A stretch of DNA of 64,000 nucleotides from Paulinella micropora (GCA_009731375.1 BJOX01000001.1:1135489-1199488); one strand, 5' to 3'; positions 1 through 11,175 are shown, counted from the first letter of the stretch. A program made the numbers and translations. The notes: generated from the letters alone by a model not told the origin.

Positions 1-74
1 GTGTGGAGACTTTCCTTATGGAATGGAGGACTGGATGCACATGGCCTTTTGGCTCAGCAATTGGCAGGAGATAC

Positions 75-75
<1 letters not shown>
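1..75 (+). repeat. Dispersed repeat ending in (TTA)n, copy 1
   Basis: This block is nearly identical to 493-571, and both copies run directly into a long (TTA)n tract. A short conserved body with a simple trinucleotide tail resembles the 3' end of a SINE-type retroposon. The copy is cut by the window edge. No coding sense is apparent, and the leucine- or isoleucine-rich readings through the tract are artefacts of the repeat. Confidence 0.6.
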
Positions 76-396
<321 letters not shown>

Positions 397-571
397 GGAG
401 TACATAGTCCATCGGTCCCTTTCCATGGGCTGATTGGTATAAAGCTCCTAGAGAAATGTTTTATGCAGTCACTTCCTTTATTCCACCGATTGGTGTGGAG
501 ACTTTCCTTATGGAATGGAGGACTGGATGCACATGGCCTTTTGGCTCAGCAGTTGGCAGACGATACATACA
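397..571 (+). repeat. Dispersed repeat ending in (TTA)n, copy 2
   Basis: Positions 493-571 repeat the block at 1-75 with only a few differences, again followed by (TTA)n. Positions 397-492 may be additional 5' sequence of the same repeat, which lies outside the window for copy 1. Confidence 0.55.
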
Positions 572-619
572 TATTATTATTGTTATTATTATTATCATTA
601 TTATTATTATTATTATTAA

Positions 620-685
<66 letters not shown>

Positions 686-687
686 CA

Positions 688-781
<94 letters not shown>
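572..781. repeat. (TTA)n microsatellite
   Basis: About 210 bp of TTA repeat directly downstream of the second copy of the dispersed repeat. The 782-925 segment after it is unique-looking, has no recognisable gene and again ends in an (ATT)n tract at 927-1013. Confidence 0.95.
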
Positions 782-782
<1 letters not shown>

Positions 783-925
783 GGAATGCCCTCAGGAGCT
801 CCATCGGTGGCCCCGATCATCAGGCGAGAGACTGACACGGGGGGGTGGAGGACCTCGAACAAGGGTATTGGAGGCTTATGTCCGTTGAGGATATGCCATT
901 AGCTGCATCAGTACGCCTCAGATAT

Positions 926-1002
<77 letters not shown>

Positions 1003-1014
1003 TATTATTATTAA

Positions 1015-1252
1015 GTGGCACCGCGATAGCCCAGTGGTTAAGGTCTACCATCTGGGACCTGTCGCCAGTTCGATTCCCGTCGGGTCCAGTATTTTCAAAG
1101 GATATTTTCTTTGAAAGTAATGGTCTGTCTGGAATGCTTGGAGCTGCCTTGCGGGTTCAGTAGAGCCTATCGTCAAATCTTCGTACTCCCCTCGCGGGTG
1201 AGACGATGGAAGCACATGTGCAGAAATGCATTCGCCATTGACTGAGAAGCAC
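1015..1252 (+). mobile_element. tRNA-derived SINE, copy 1 (full length, diverged)
   Basis: The head contains an A-box-like TAGCCCAGTGG and a B-box-like GTTCGATTCCC with tRNA-like spacing, which are internal RNA polymerase III promoter elements. A non-tRNA body follows, and the copy ends in GAGAAGCAC plus an (ATT)n tail (1253-1354). The same head, body and tail occur at 1841-2109 and 2677-2945 on the other strand, and the body alone at 1355-1483. The family name cannot be given from sequence alone. Confidence 0.75.
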
Positions 1253-1261
1253 TATTATTAA

Positions 1262-1328
<67 letters not shown>

Positions 1329-1354
1329 GTTATTATTATTATTATTATTATTAT

Positions 1355-1483
1355 TCTGGAAGTGTTGGAACTGCCCTTGCGGGGGTGTCATTAGAGCTTA
1401 TCGTCAATTCTTCGTACTCCCCTCACGGGTGAGACGATGGAGGCGCATGTGCAGAAATGCATCAGCCATTGACAGAGAAGCAC
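1355..1483 (+). mobile_element. tRNA-derived SINE, copy 2 (5'-truncated)
   Basis: Only the 3' body is present, from TCTGGAAGTG to GAGAAGCAC, followed by (ATT)n to about 1526. Loss of the tRNA-like head is the usual 5' truncation seen in retroposed copies. The copy sits directly after the tail of copy 1. Confidence 0.7.
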
Positions 1484-1526
<43 letters not shown>

Positions 1527-1529
<3 letters not shown>

Positions 1530-1768
1530 CCGAACCCTTAAAATTGTGATGCCAATGCAACTATGAATTTTGGTGGTATGCTGGGGAGGAGGATCGTTGA
1601 GGCCTAATAAAGATCTTTAACTCTGCTATGCTGGTTGGTAGCCCAGGACCCAGTTGTCTGTCAAATTGTTATGGATGGGGTTTTGAGACAGTTCTATCAT
1701 ACATACATACATACATACATACATATACATACATACATACATACATCATACATACATCATACATAATA

Positions 1769-1840
<72 letters not shown>
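1527..1840. repeat. Unique segment, then (CATA)n and (TAA)n microsatellites
   Basis: Positions 1527-1697 hold no recognisable gene. Positions 1698-1765 are (CATA)n with interruptions, and 1765-1840 is (TAA)n, which forms the tail of the minus-strand SINE copy that begins at 1841. Confidence 0.8.
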
Positions 1841-2108
1841 GTGCTTCTCTGTCAATGGCTGATGCATTTCTGCACATGCGCCTCCATCGTCTCACCCGTG
1901 AGGGGAGTACGAAGAATTGACGATAAGCTCTAATGACACCCCCGCAAGGGCAGTTCCAACACTTCCAGACGGGCCGGTATGTTCAATGAAAATACTGGTC
2001 CAGAAATAGACCGGTATGTTCAATGAAAATACTGGTGGCACCGACGGGAATCGAACTGGCGACAGGGCCCAGATGGTAGAACTTGACCACTGGGCTATCA
2101 CGGTGTCC

Positions 2109-2109
<1 letters not shown>
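1841..2109 (-). mobile_element. tRNA-derived SINE, copy 3 (full length)
   Basis: Read on the minus strand it has the tRNA-like head with A and B boxes (about 2109-2036), a short internal direct duplication of a roughly 30-bp unit containing ATTTTCATTGAACATACCGG (about 2033-1975), the conserved body, and an ATT tail at 1840-1765. It looks essentially identical to copy 4 at 2677-2945, so one is a very recent insertion or the block was segmentally duplicated. Confidence 0.8.
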
Positions 2110-2154
<45 letters not shown>

Positions 2155-2159
2155 TATCA

Positions 2160-2634
2160 TATATATATATATATATATATATTGATCTGGCATGGCTGAG
2201 CCCGAGGGCCATGCGCCTCCATCCCTCGACCCGACAGTGACTACAGTGAGTATGTTGGGGAGGGAAGAGTGACTCTAACCATCCTGCATAGAAAGCCCCA
2301 AAAAGGAAGTCCCTACTACCCGCACAGTGTCGGGTACCTTGCAGGAAATCAACTACAAGTGATTGATCTTCCCCGCGTGAGAGCTTCACGAGACTGGGTA
2401 GCACAGGGGTAGCAGACATTTCATGCGGTCTGCCAGCGCATGAGGACGTTTGGCGGTAAGTGTCTGGGACACCTCGAAACCCGTCACCACCCCTAACTCT
2501 CGGAATGTATATACACCTTTGACCCCACGTGGGTGTATGTCTTATAAGAACAACACAACAACATAGCCTCGGAACCAGTGGGAAGAGGCCCAACCAGCTC
2601 CTCTTCCCGTGGGGTGCCATACTGTGCACCCTCC

Positions 2635-2635
<1 letters not shown>
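2160..2635. other. Non-coding segment between SINE copies
   Basis: A short (AT)n run at 2158-2180 is followed by about 450 bp of higher-GC sequence without a convincing ORF. Its texture resembles the untranslated ends of non-LTR retrotransposons, but no reverse-transcriptase motif is present, so it is left unassigned. Confidence 0.4.
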
Positions 2636-2676
<41 letters not shown>

Positions 2677-2944
2677 GTGCTTCTCTGTCAATGGCTGATG
2701 CATTTCTGCACATGCGCCTCCATCGTCTCACCCGTGAGGGGAGTACGAAGAATTGACGATAAGCTCTAATGACACCCCCGCAAGGGCAGTTCCAACACTT
2801 CCAGACGGGCCGGTATGTTCAATGAAAATACTGGTCCAGAAATAGACCGGTATGTTCAATGAAAATACTGGTGGCACCGACGGGAATCGAACTGGCGACA
2901 GGGCCCAGATGGTAGAACTTGACCACTGGGCTATCACGGTGTCC

Positions 2945-2945
<1 letters not shown>
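2677..2945 (-). mobile_element. tRNA-derived SINE, copy 4 (full length)
   Basis: Same organisation as copy 3: A and B boxes in the head, internal short duplication, body, and an ATT tail on the 2676-2636 side. The near-identity to copy 3 covers the full element length. Confidence 0.8.
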
Positions 2946-3440
<495 letters not shown>

Positions 3441-3721
3441 ATGTGACACTGTATTTAATTTTTTTTTTGTGTACATGTATTTAACTATGTGTTTAAGCAT
3501 ATGTTTTTGTGTGCAACGTGTATGTCTTAGTGTGTATGTGTTTGTGTGTATATGTTTGTGCATATACGTTTTTAATTTGTGAGAAAAGGTGACCAAAGAA
3601 AAGTGAAGAGAAAGCAAATTACCACAAAGTGCAGAGTGCAAATATTTCAGTTAAAAGCGAAGTTTGGTTGAAAAGACAAACTATGCCTAACCAATTTATT
3701 ACTTACTTGATGTCATGATGT

Positions 3722-3727
3722 GTCCAG
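3722..3727. repeat. Target site duplication GTCCAG (left, element 1)
   Basis: GTCCAG directly precedes the left terminal inverted repeat and recurs directly after the right one at 24469-24474. A 6-bp duplication is characteristic of Polinton/Maverick integration by an rve-type integrase. Confidence 0.9.
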
Positions 3728-4007
3728 AGTAGAAGATAACCCGTAGTGCGGCAACGACTCGTCGTCGCCTTCCTACGGGTTGTAGATAACGAAATAAGCT
3801 TTCCTATCAATCTCCCGCAAATCAATACTAAGCGTCAAAACAGCAAAATAACGAAATAAAAAATTTCAATCAATACAAGCAAACAAAATAAAGAAATCTC
3901 TTTTACTCTTCATTTCGCTTTTAAATAAAAACAAGAAAAAGTTTAGAATTTTTTTTTAGTTTTTTTAATAAAAACGAAATCAATACGAGAGCACAAAACA
4001 CCCCAAA
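3728..4007 (+). repeat. Left terminal inverted repeat, element 1
   Basis: It matches the reverse complement of 24188-24468 almost base for base over about 280 bp, with small indels in A/T runs. The first 70 bp contain an internal inverted repeat (AACCCGTAG ... CTACGGGTT) enclosing a GC-rich centre, so each terminus can fold into its own hairpin. The tip is AGTAGAAG, in keeping with the AG...CT ends common in Polintons. Confidence 0.93.
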
Positions 4008-4080
4008 GAGCCCCCACAGAACACCCGTTGAATAAAGAAAAAATAAAACTCGTCCAAAAAAACCACCATTTTAATAAACC

Positions 4081-4528
4081 TTACAAGGTTTCAAGAGAGA
4101 CAACCCAATTGATTGTTTCTTCGTTATTCCCAACCTTTTTCGTCAAGGCTGAGATAGAAGGAAAGACGAGAATTTCCTCCTCTTTTTTACCAAGAGAAAC
4201 CAGAAAGAAAGTTTTCTTTTTTGGATTCTTCATGGTTATATCACGTTCAACCCAAGCGAACAAAATGTTTTTATCTCTCTCCGCCTCCCTATTAACGAAA
4301 AATTTTTGCTCCGCTTGAAAGGAAGTTATTTTTTCCTTCTCAAGCCGAGCGAAATCCCTTGGAACCCTTCTCCATCTCAGTAGGGGCTTTTGCTTCAACA
4401 TCGACCCACGGCTTCCAAAAACCTACAACCACATTCATTATTATTAAAGAGAAACAATAGACTTAGGACTTACCCCCCGCGAGGTTGATTTCGCCGAGTT
4501 GGTCTGCTACTTCATTCGGCTCTGCCAT
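4081..4528 (-). CDS. Hypothetical protein, possibly intron-containing or frameshifted
   Basis: On the minus strand an ATG at 4528 opens a short reading that meets a GTAAGT donor (4473-4468) and a TTGTAG acceptor (4425-4423), a 51-bp intron-like interval. It then continues in frame to a TGA at about 4345. A second minus-strand frame, 4401 to 4081 (106 codons), gives a charged protein with a helix-turn-helix-like C-terminal end. A frameshift near 4350 would link the two. No family is recognised, and the gene has no counterpart in element 2. The intron is inference from splice-like sequences only. Confidence 0.35.
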
Positions 4529-4530
4529 AG

Positions 4531-4563
4531 TCTATTACACACACCAAAAGCATGTGTAATAGA
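4531..4563. repeat. Perfect 11-bp-arm hairpin
   Basis: TCTATTACACA and TGTGTAATAGA are perfect inverted arms around an 11-nt loop, just upstream of the minus-strand start at 4528. It could be a transcript-end or promoter-proximal structure. It differs in arm sequence from the GATRTTT hairpin family found between the capsid genes. Confidence 0.7.
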
Positions 4564-4673
4564 AATTTCTTTGAATGAGAGTGGGGTTGGAACCCCTGGT
4601 TTTTAAAAAAACCGCTGTTGTTTTGGTCTAGTCCGAAACAACTGATTACACTAAGTCTTTTTATTCCGAGTTG

Positions 4674-5184
4674 CTACCAACACTCTCGGTTCTGAAGACT
4701 CTGTGCATATTCCTCACGTTTAATATTTCTATCAATACTATCATTTACGTATTCGTTAATACCATCACTACAGTATTTGTTAAAAGAATAATTAAACGAT
4801 AAATGTTCTTTCTCAATTCCAGCGAGAATTCTATTCATGACAATTGCGGAAAGTTGGCCACGATTATTTTTCCACTTATAGAAATTATCCCGTTCTTTGT
4901 TTTTTTTTTCTAATTTCTTTTGTCTCATGCGAATAAGTTTATCTACCTCTACTAAATACTTTCAATACTCAATCGTTCTAACATCTCATTGATAGCCTCA
5001 ACCTTAATCAGGTCTGGCTGTTTCTTTTCAACAAGACGCGCAATTTCTTTATCTGCTTTAGAAATACTTTCTTCTCATATTATTTTATCTTTTATGAGTC
5101 GCTCCTTTCCTACTTTTCGTATTTCAAAATCCTCAATCCAATAATTTTTAGTTTTATTTTCTCGCGGAATTAAGGTTTCCATTG
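4674..5184 (-). pseudogene. Broken coiled-coil hypothetical protein
   Basis: A minus-strand reading starts with ATG near 5184, is rich in Lys and Glu, meets an in-frame TGA near 5076, continues, and shifts frame near 4965 into the reading that ends at 4674. The whole is about 170 codons and mostly helical and charged, with a Trp/Tyr-rich start. No family is recognised. It follows the integrase on the same strand, separated by about 260 bp (5185-5441) in which no gene is seen. Confidence 0.45.
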
Positions 5185-5441
5185 AAAACCTGTCCAGTCA
5201 GGATTCTGATTTTCTGACTTTGGTCTAAAGTCGGCTAGCCAGGAATTCGACTGGCTGACGCAAAGACATATTCACGGAAATAGAATTTTCTAGAATTTTG
5301 ATGAGTAAATATAGGCTTTGGATGATACTTTAAGTACGTTCTATTTACCAGTTTATCGTTGGTAAGCACGCAGTGGAAAAATTGGTCGCCAGTTCAACTC
5401 TGGTTGATGTTTTTATTGCGTCGCGGTCTGTTTTTTTTGGC

Positions 5442-6444
5442 TCATAAATCTAATATTACCTTTGCCTTTTTTTCTCTCTTTGAAGTCCTGATATTCTCTG
5501 GTTGAATGCCTTCACGCTTTAGCAGTTCTTTTGTCTTTTTTTCTTTAATAACTTCTTTAGTTTGCTCTTTCATATCTTTTTCTTCGTCAATTGGTTTAAC
5601 AAAATCAGTTTTCAATAAATCTCTTGGACTTACTACTTCATCGTTATTTAATATGATTTTAAATCCCTTTCGCCCCTTGACTTTATAAATAATTTTGCTG
5701 AAAGTCTTACAGCCTTTATAGAAAACATTCCTTTTGTTTTCTTTTCTTACACTATCGCCAACATTAAATTCATCAATTAAATTATCTCGTGTGATGTTCT
5801 GTTTATTTTTGTCTCTCCCAAAAAATACATCTACTGGTGTAGCCTGAATTCCTCTATGGACTTTATGATTATAAGTACTAAGTCTTGAATATAACTAACC
5901 CAATCAAAATTACGATTGGTTTCAAATAAAAGGTCAAGCCATCTCCTAATACTTCTTATCACTCTATCAACAACCGCAAGCGCTCTATGGTCGCCAACTT
6001 CAACAACACTATCGTGTTTAATTCCATTTTCAATAAAATATTCGCGGGTTGCTCCTTTATATTCTCCCCCGCTGTCAGTAGTAATTGATTTTGGTTTATA
6101 TTTGATTGATTTCAAGGCATAATAGACTCTTTTGCGGTTTTATTTTTAAATGGAGTGATTATTAAATATCGTGAATGGCAATCGATCCAAACAAGCATCC
6201 AAGCATAGCCCTTATTTCCTTTCTTGTCTTTTATCTTACTCATATCCGCTAAGTCAAGAAAGACTTGGTCTAATGGTTTATCAACCCATATAGTGTTCCA
6301 TATTTTTGGGTTCTTTTTCTGGTGGTGAATTTCCAGTGCTTCTTCTTCTTTTGTTTTAACTACTTCTCCCGTAGGCGTATCCTCTAATTGACTATTACGA
6401 TTTTGATTATTAATAATTGTATGTTTATGGTCTAAATCTGGCAT
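5442..6444 (-). pseudogene. rve-type (retroviral-like) integrase, frameshifted
   Basis: This DDE integrase would insert the element into host DNA and produce the 6-bp duplication. The first catalytic Asp lies in the segment FLDLADMSK / VWIDCHSRY (6112-6444), the second in SITTDSGGE and the distal Glu region around HRALAVVDR (5831-6115). A C-terminal SH3/chromo-like tail with the KGRKGFKI block continues to 5442. Frameshifts near 6125 and 5880 split it into three pieces, so it is inactive as read. The start ATG at 6444 matches that of the element 2 homologue. The C-terminal tail is about 90 residues longer than in element 2. Confidence 0.88.
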
Positions 6445-6476
6445 TCTATATAATTAATTGTATTTTTTACGATATT

Positions 6477-6992
6477 TTAGAACTTTAAAAACATCCGCGA
6501 GACATCATCATTATTTTTTTCTTTCTTAGCACCTGAAGATTGATTATATACTTTTACACTTACACTACTTGATTTCTTTCCTTTCCCCTTCTTTGGTTTT
6601 GGTATTTCTTCTTCGCTACTCTCGCTTTCGCTTTCTTCACTCTCGGGCTCTGGCTTTTTACTCTTCTTCGCTCTCTTAGTTTCCGCTTTCGCTCTTTTAA
6701 TTTTCATCTTAGCCATCTTTTCTGCTATCAAGTCAGTGAAATCAACTTCATCCTCACTCTCACTCTGCTCAGGTGTGTCATCTTGTTCCTTCTCATTAAT
6801 GATATCGGTTGCTACATTCTTATTTTCTATCTCTGCTATTTTTCTCTCCATATCTTTGTCTTCGTTTTTAACCGCGTTTCGGTATTGCGCCAAAACATTT
6901 TTAGCATGCTCCATCTTTCGTTGTTTCGCTTTCGCTTTTATTCCTTCCACAGCACTACCCCAATTCTTACGACTTGCTTCGGGGGACGGCAT
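6477..6992 (-). CDS. Highly charged Lys/Glu/Ser-rich protein
   Basis: This 171-aa reading opens with a conserved short segment (MPSPEASRKNWGSAV) and then becomes long acidic Ser/Glu blocks alternating with Lys-rich blocks that resemble nuclear localisation signals. The homologue at 39443-39958 keeps the same position, strand and N-terminal ASxxNWxxAV pattern. The family is not recognised; a nuclear or nucleic-acid-associated role is inference. It is transcribed divergently from the fibre gene, with only 61 bp between the start codons, so the two probably share a bidirectional promoter. Confidence 0.7.
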   Translation of the reverse strand: MPSPEASRKNWGSAVEGIKAKAKQRKMEHAKNVLAQYRNAVKNEDKDMERKIAEIENKNVATDIINEKEQDDTPEQSESEDEVDFTDLIAEKMAKMKIKRAKAETKRAKKSKKPEPESEESESESSEEEIPKPKKGKGKKSSSVSVKVYNQSSGAKKEKNNDDVSRMFLKF

Positions 6993-7053
6993 TCTATACT
7001 AAGATTTTTATATTTTTAGTATTTACAAATTAAATATTTATTTAATATATATA
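6993..7053. promoter_or_regulatory. Divergent promoter region between charged protein and fibre gene
   Basis: 61 bp of very AT-rich sequence (TATTTATTTAATATATATAATG on the fibre side) lie between two head-to-head start codons. The same divergent arrangement occurs in element 2 at 39959-40054. A bidirectional promoter is inferred from geometry and composition only. Confidence 0.5.
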
Positions 7054-10000
7054 ATGTCGCAATATAAATCCTTACTAGGCCTTAATGAGTTGGCTGTTGA
7101 TAGTTTAAATATACTTAACTTAGACTTAACCAATACCAACATAGTGGGCTTAAACACAGACAGAGTGCCAGAAGATGCAGACCCCGTAAATATTTATTAC
7201 ACTGACGGCCGATTTGATACAAGGTTATCCAGCAAATCAACAACCGACATCAAAGAAGGAAAAAATTTATACTATACAGAGCGACGAGTAAGGGATAACG
7301 ACGAAGTCAAAGCCTCAGCTCAACACCGCTCTAATACTTCTAATCCGCACCAAACCAGTTTATATAATTTGATAGACACAAACATATTTGCACAAGCGAG
7401 CGGACAATACTTAACTTACAACGATGTAGAATGCAAATGGAAGAATACTGCCCTTGGTTCAATTGATACACTTTCAGATGTGGTTATAACCGCGCCGATA
7501 GCGATGAATAGTTATCTCACGTATAATTCAATAAACTGGGTAAATAAAACATTTCCGATAAATGTTGATGAATTCGGTAATATTAGTATGGGAAGGAAGA
7601 ATATAACAGGAGTAAATTTACTAAATACCAAAGATGTTGATGAATGGATATTTGAGCATCAAGACAATAATGATAAAGTGTCAGCGAGTGGAAGTATAGA
7701 TAGCCACAGCGATGTGACAATTACAGGCTTCCCCGCAGATAACCAACTGCTTATTTATAGCACAGGGCAATGGAGAAACACCACACCACCCTTTCTTAGA
7801 TTAGACGGCACAGCCAGTATGACAGGAGCATTAAATATGGGCGATTTTGCTATTTCGGGGGCTTCTACGTATAATGGAATTAATCTCGCTAATCTCGCAG
7901 TTGATGGTTCGGTGGTTGAAATAACAGGAGACCAAACTATAGCGGGTATTAAGACATTTAGCAGTATAATAAATGCGAGTGCGGGGATTGATATGAAAAG
8001 CCAAAGCATAACAAATGTTAATCTTGTTGATGGTGTGGATGTTTCAGTTCTTGATACTTTGGTGGTTAAACTAACAGGAGACCAAACCATAGCAGGGAAT
8101 AAAAAATTTACATCAACTTTAGAAGTAAGTGGTTCATCCAATCCTACTACTTTTGATGGTATTGGCATAGCCTTTGATACAAAAATAGGAATGATTGCAG
8201 CACAAAAAACAGCAACAGCGACTTGGTATCCGATACAAATAACTGGGTCGTATGTAGAGTTATATTCAGGTGATACTTTAATTATAACTGCAACTGGAAC
8301 AACATTAAGTTTGAATAACAACAAAATAACAAACTTAGCCGACCCTTCCGCTTCAACAGATGGAGCAAATAAAAGTTATGTTGATACAAAAGACGGGCAA
8401 AATGTGAAACTAACAGGAAACCAAACCATAGCAGGAATTAAGACATATAGCAGTGGTGTGGAAATTACTGGAAATTCAATCAATTCAACAACAAAGGGCA
8501 CATTTATCGTTTTCAATTCTACAAGTAATATCGGTTCTATTGCTAGTTTGGATATGAAAACTGCAACATATTACAACTTTGAAATTTCTGCGAAAAAAAT
8601 AAGTTTTATTATTGACGGGACGATTGTTTCGTGATTTAATGCTACTGGCTTAGATTGTAATAGTAGTCGGATTGTTAATCTAGGAGCACCACAAAATGCG
8701 AATGAAGCGGTAAATAGGCAATATCTGGATGACAATTGTGTGAAACTAACAACAGACCAAACCATAACAGGAAGTAAAACATTCAACGGGACGAGCACTA
8801 CGATAAAATATCTAACTTTAACGAACAACGCCGACTTTAATAATCAAACTATCATTAATGGTGGAAATATAACATATAATGGGGCAAGGATATTAAATCA
8901 AAATGGAGGAGATATATTCTTTTCACAGACATCAGGTGATTATCAATATTTCTTATTTACTCTAAATACCGCTACAAGCGGAACCGCGAACCAACGAGGT
9001 TATGTATTTACGAATGTAGCATTTGATGCAAAAGGGGCGGGACTTTATATTTCAAAACTTTTGGATAATAAAAGTGCTTCGTCTGACATTGTCCGTTTTA
9101 ACAATGCTGGCGGTATGCGGTTGTATGGTGCTTTGGATATGAACTCAAACAACATAACAAGTGCTGGAACAATAACGGGAACTACATTAACGGCAACTGC
9201 TGGTATGACTACAACAACATTAACAACGAGCGACAAAATAACAACAGCATCAGGTATGCCAATAATCATAGGCAATACAAATAAAGGAATAGGAACAACA
9301 GCGGGTNNNNNNNNNNGCGGATTAGAGTTATATGGAACTGCGAGCGATCCCGCGGGGCCACATATACAGGCAATAACAACGGCAGATGGGTATCCAGTTT
9401 TTCAAATGTGGAATTATGCTCATAATGATATTACTTTAGGTTTTGATGCTTATGTGTCGGGAGGGGCATGGAAATCATCTTCTGCGACATCTAACTTTTT
9501 AATACAAAAAGGCACTAATCTTCTTTTCTATTATAAATCAGGAGTAGCGGTGGGGAATAATGTATCGTTTAATGTCGCAATGAACATCAGTAGCACAACG
9601 GGCTTATTAACAGCAAATGCGGGTATATCAACAACCACATTAACAACGAGCGACAAAATAACAACAGCGCTAGGCAAACCGATAATCATAGGCAACTCAA
9701 CAAAAGGGATAGGAGCAACGGCAGGTTTAGAATTATACGGAACGGCGAGTAATGTCGCAGGAGCACATATACAGGCAATAACTTCAACAGACATCTATCC
9801 AGTTTTTCAACAACTAAACTGGTCGCATGATAATGTGAATTTAAGTTTTGATGCTTATTTTGATGGCACGAACTGGAAATCAAGCCACAGCGGTTCAAAC
9901 TTTCTAATTCAAAAAGGTGGAAAACTCGCTTTTTATTATAATTCAGGAACAACGGTGGGAAACAATATATTTTACACTGAGGCGATGAACATTAATACGT

Positions 10001-10606
10001 CGGGAGATTTAAGCATCACAACAGCATCCAGCGGATTTTTAACGTTAAGAAAAAGACCAAGTTCTACTTACGACCCACAAATATATATGAAATCAGGAGG
10101 ATATTCAAATTATGTCACAATCTGCTCGTCTCAAGGAATTCTACATGCTTGGACAACTTCAAACTCTTCAGATGAGCCGTCTGGCAGTTATAATTATGTT
10201 CCGCTTAATGGTGCTTGGACAAACTCATCTGACAGGAGGCTAAAATCAGATATTAAAACATTAGACTGCGGGGATTGTTGTGAGAAACTAATGAAAATAA
10301 ATTGTTGTTCATATTATTTGAAAGCAGACGAAAAGAAAGAACAAAAGAACCACGGATTTATTGCTGATGAAGTTAAAAAAATATTTCCTGAATTTGTATC
10401 TGAAAGTGGAATGAAAGCAGATGATGGAAATGGAAATCTTGAAGGCATAACATATACAAGTTTATACCAATATTAGTCAGTGCTTTTCAACACATGGCGG
10501 AAAAGGTAGTTAATTTAGAAAAAGAAAATAAACTTTTACTTAATATACTACAAGACCAAACCAACCAATTAGCAGAAATACGAGCAGTCGTTTTCCCTAA
10601 TGTCTA
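7054..10606 (+). pseudogene. Phage-tail-fibre-like protein with S74 chaperone domain (nonsense, frameshift, gap)
   Basis: The N-terminus carries the tail-fibre motif YYTDGRFDTRL ... TDIKEG, known from bacteriophage fibres. Many beta-type repeats of the pattern VKLTGDQTIAGxKTF follow. The C-terminal part (10220-10473) is an intramolecular chaperone of the peptidase S74/endosialidase type, beginning SDRRLKSDI, followed by a short coiled-coil tail to 10606. Such fibres trimerise and bind the host surface. A TGA at 8632-8634 interrupts the frame, a frameshift lies near 10467, and ten N sit at 9307-9316. The next gene overlaps the stop by 7 bases (ATGTCTAA). Confidence 0.85.
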
Positions 10607-10926
10607 ATAATACAACTAGACTTCACAGACCCCCGCCTATTATGGATATGGATGGCGAACTAACTCCCGAATTAAAGTCTCGTGTTCTTGAAGTAGAGCA
10701 CGAATTGGAAGATAACTGGAATTGTTGTTGTATAAAAAACAGACCGACTGACAGCAGACTTATTAAATACTTATTTCAAATGGGTATCATTATTGCCATT
10801 ATAACCCTTTGTATCGTAAGGCTATCTGAAAAGAACTTACCTTGTGAGGTTGCTAACACTTATGTCGGTATTTTGACTTTACTCATCAGCATATGCCTTC
10901 CATCGCCTTCTTCAAGTAAGAAGTGA
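10600..10926 (+). CDS. Small single-pass membrane protein
   Basis: 108 aa. A polar N-terminal half with a conserved LHRPPPIMDMDGELTPELK segment is followed by CCC and one strongly hydrophobic helix (about residues 62-77, GIIIAIITLCIV), then a second hydrophobic stretch near the C-terminus. The homologue at 43499-43846 is nearly identical apart from an 11-residue charged insertion. The start codon overlaps the fibre stop, implying coupled expression. A virion-membrane or fibre-anchor role is inference. Confidence 0.75.
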   Translation: MSNNTTRLHRPPPIMDMDGELTPELKSRVLEVEHELEDNWNCCCIKNRPTDSRLIKYLFQMGIIIAIITLCIVRLSEKNLPCEVANTYVGILTLLISICLPSPSSSKK

Positions 10927-11175
10927 GCATTCATACAAGTGGATTTTATACCACGAAGCATCATTACCCGCACAGATTAACGGCAGGGCTTCATCAAAAC
11001 TAACACACCAATCACTCATAGGCTTATACACACATTTAAATTTGGTTTCAATACCTTTCTGAATACAATAAACCCACGCATCTCGTTTTGTTTGATTTGC
11101 TCTGCTATAAAAGTCGCAGGCAGTCCGCGAAAATTTTTTTGTTATTAAAAAGTTTATCATCAGTAATATAATCAT
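10912..11175 (-). CDS. Small secreted Cys-rich protein
   Basis: 87 aa on the minus strand with a hydrophobic N-terminus that looks like a signal peptide and conserved cysteines in the pattern TACDFYSR ... YCIQKGIETKFKCVYKPMSDWC ending in YEC. Element 2 has the homologue at 43952-44308 with the same cysteines. It overlaps the 3' end of the upstream plus-strand gene by 15 bases and starts back-to-back with the following gene. The family is unknown; a disulfide-bonded secreted or virion-surface protein is inferred. Confidence 0.65.
   Translation of the reverse strand: MIILLMINFLITKKFSRTACDFYSRANQTKRDAWVYCIQKGIETKFKCVYKPMSDWCVSFDEALPLICAGNDASWYKIHLYECSLLT

Noticed and set aside
4577-4660. tRNA-like minus-strand segment
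   Set aside because: The GGTTCCAACC motif has an atypical loop, and no cloverleaf could be drawn.
5340-5420. tRNA-like T-arm GCCAG-TTCAACT-CTGGT
   Set aside because: A good T-arm alone; no matching acceptor or anticodon stem was found at the right distance.
7755-8324. 189-codon minus-strand ORF
   Set aside because: Antisense shadow of the fibre gene; composition follows the repeats of the plus strand, and the conserved reading is on plus.
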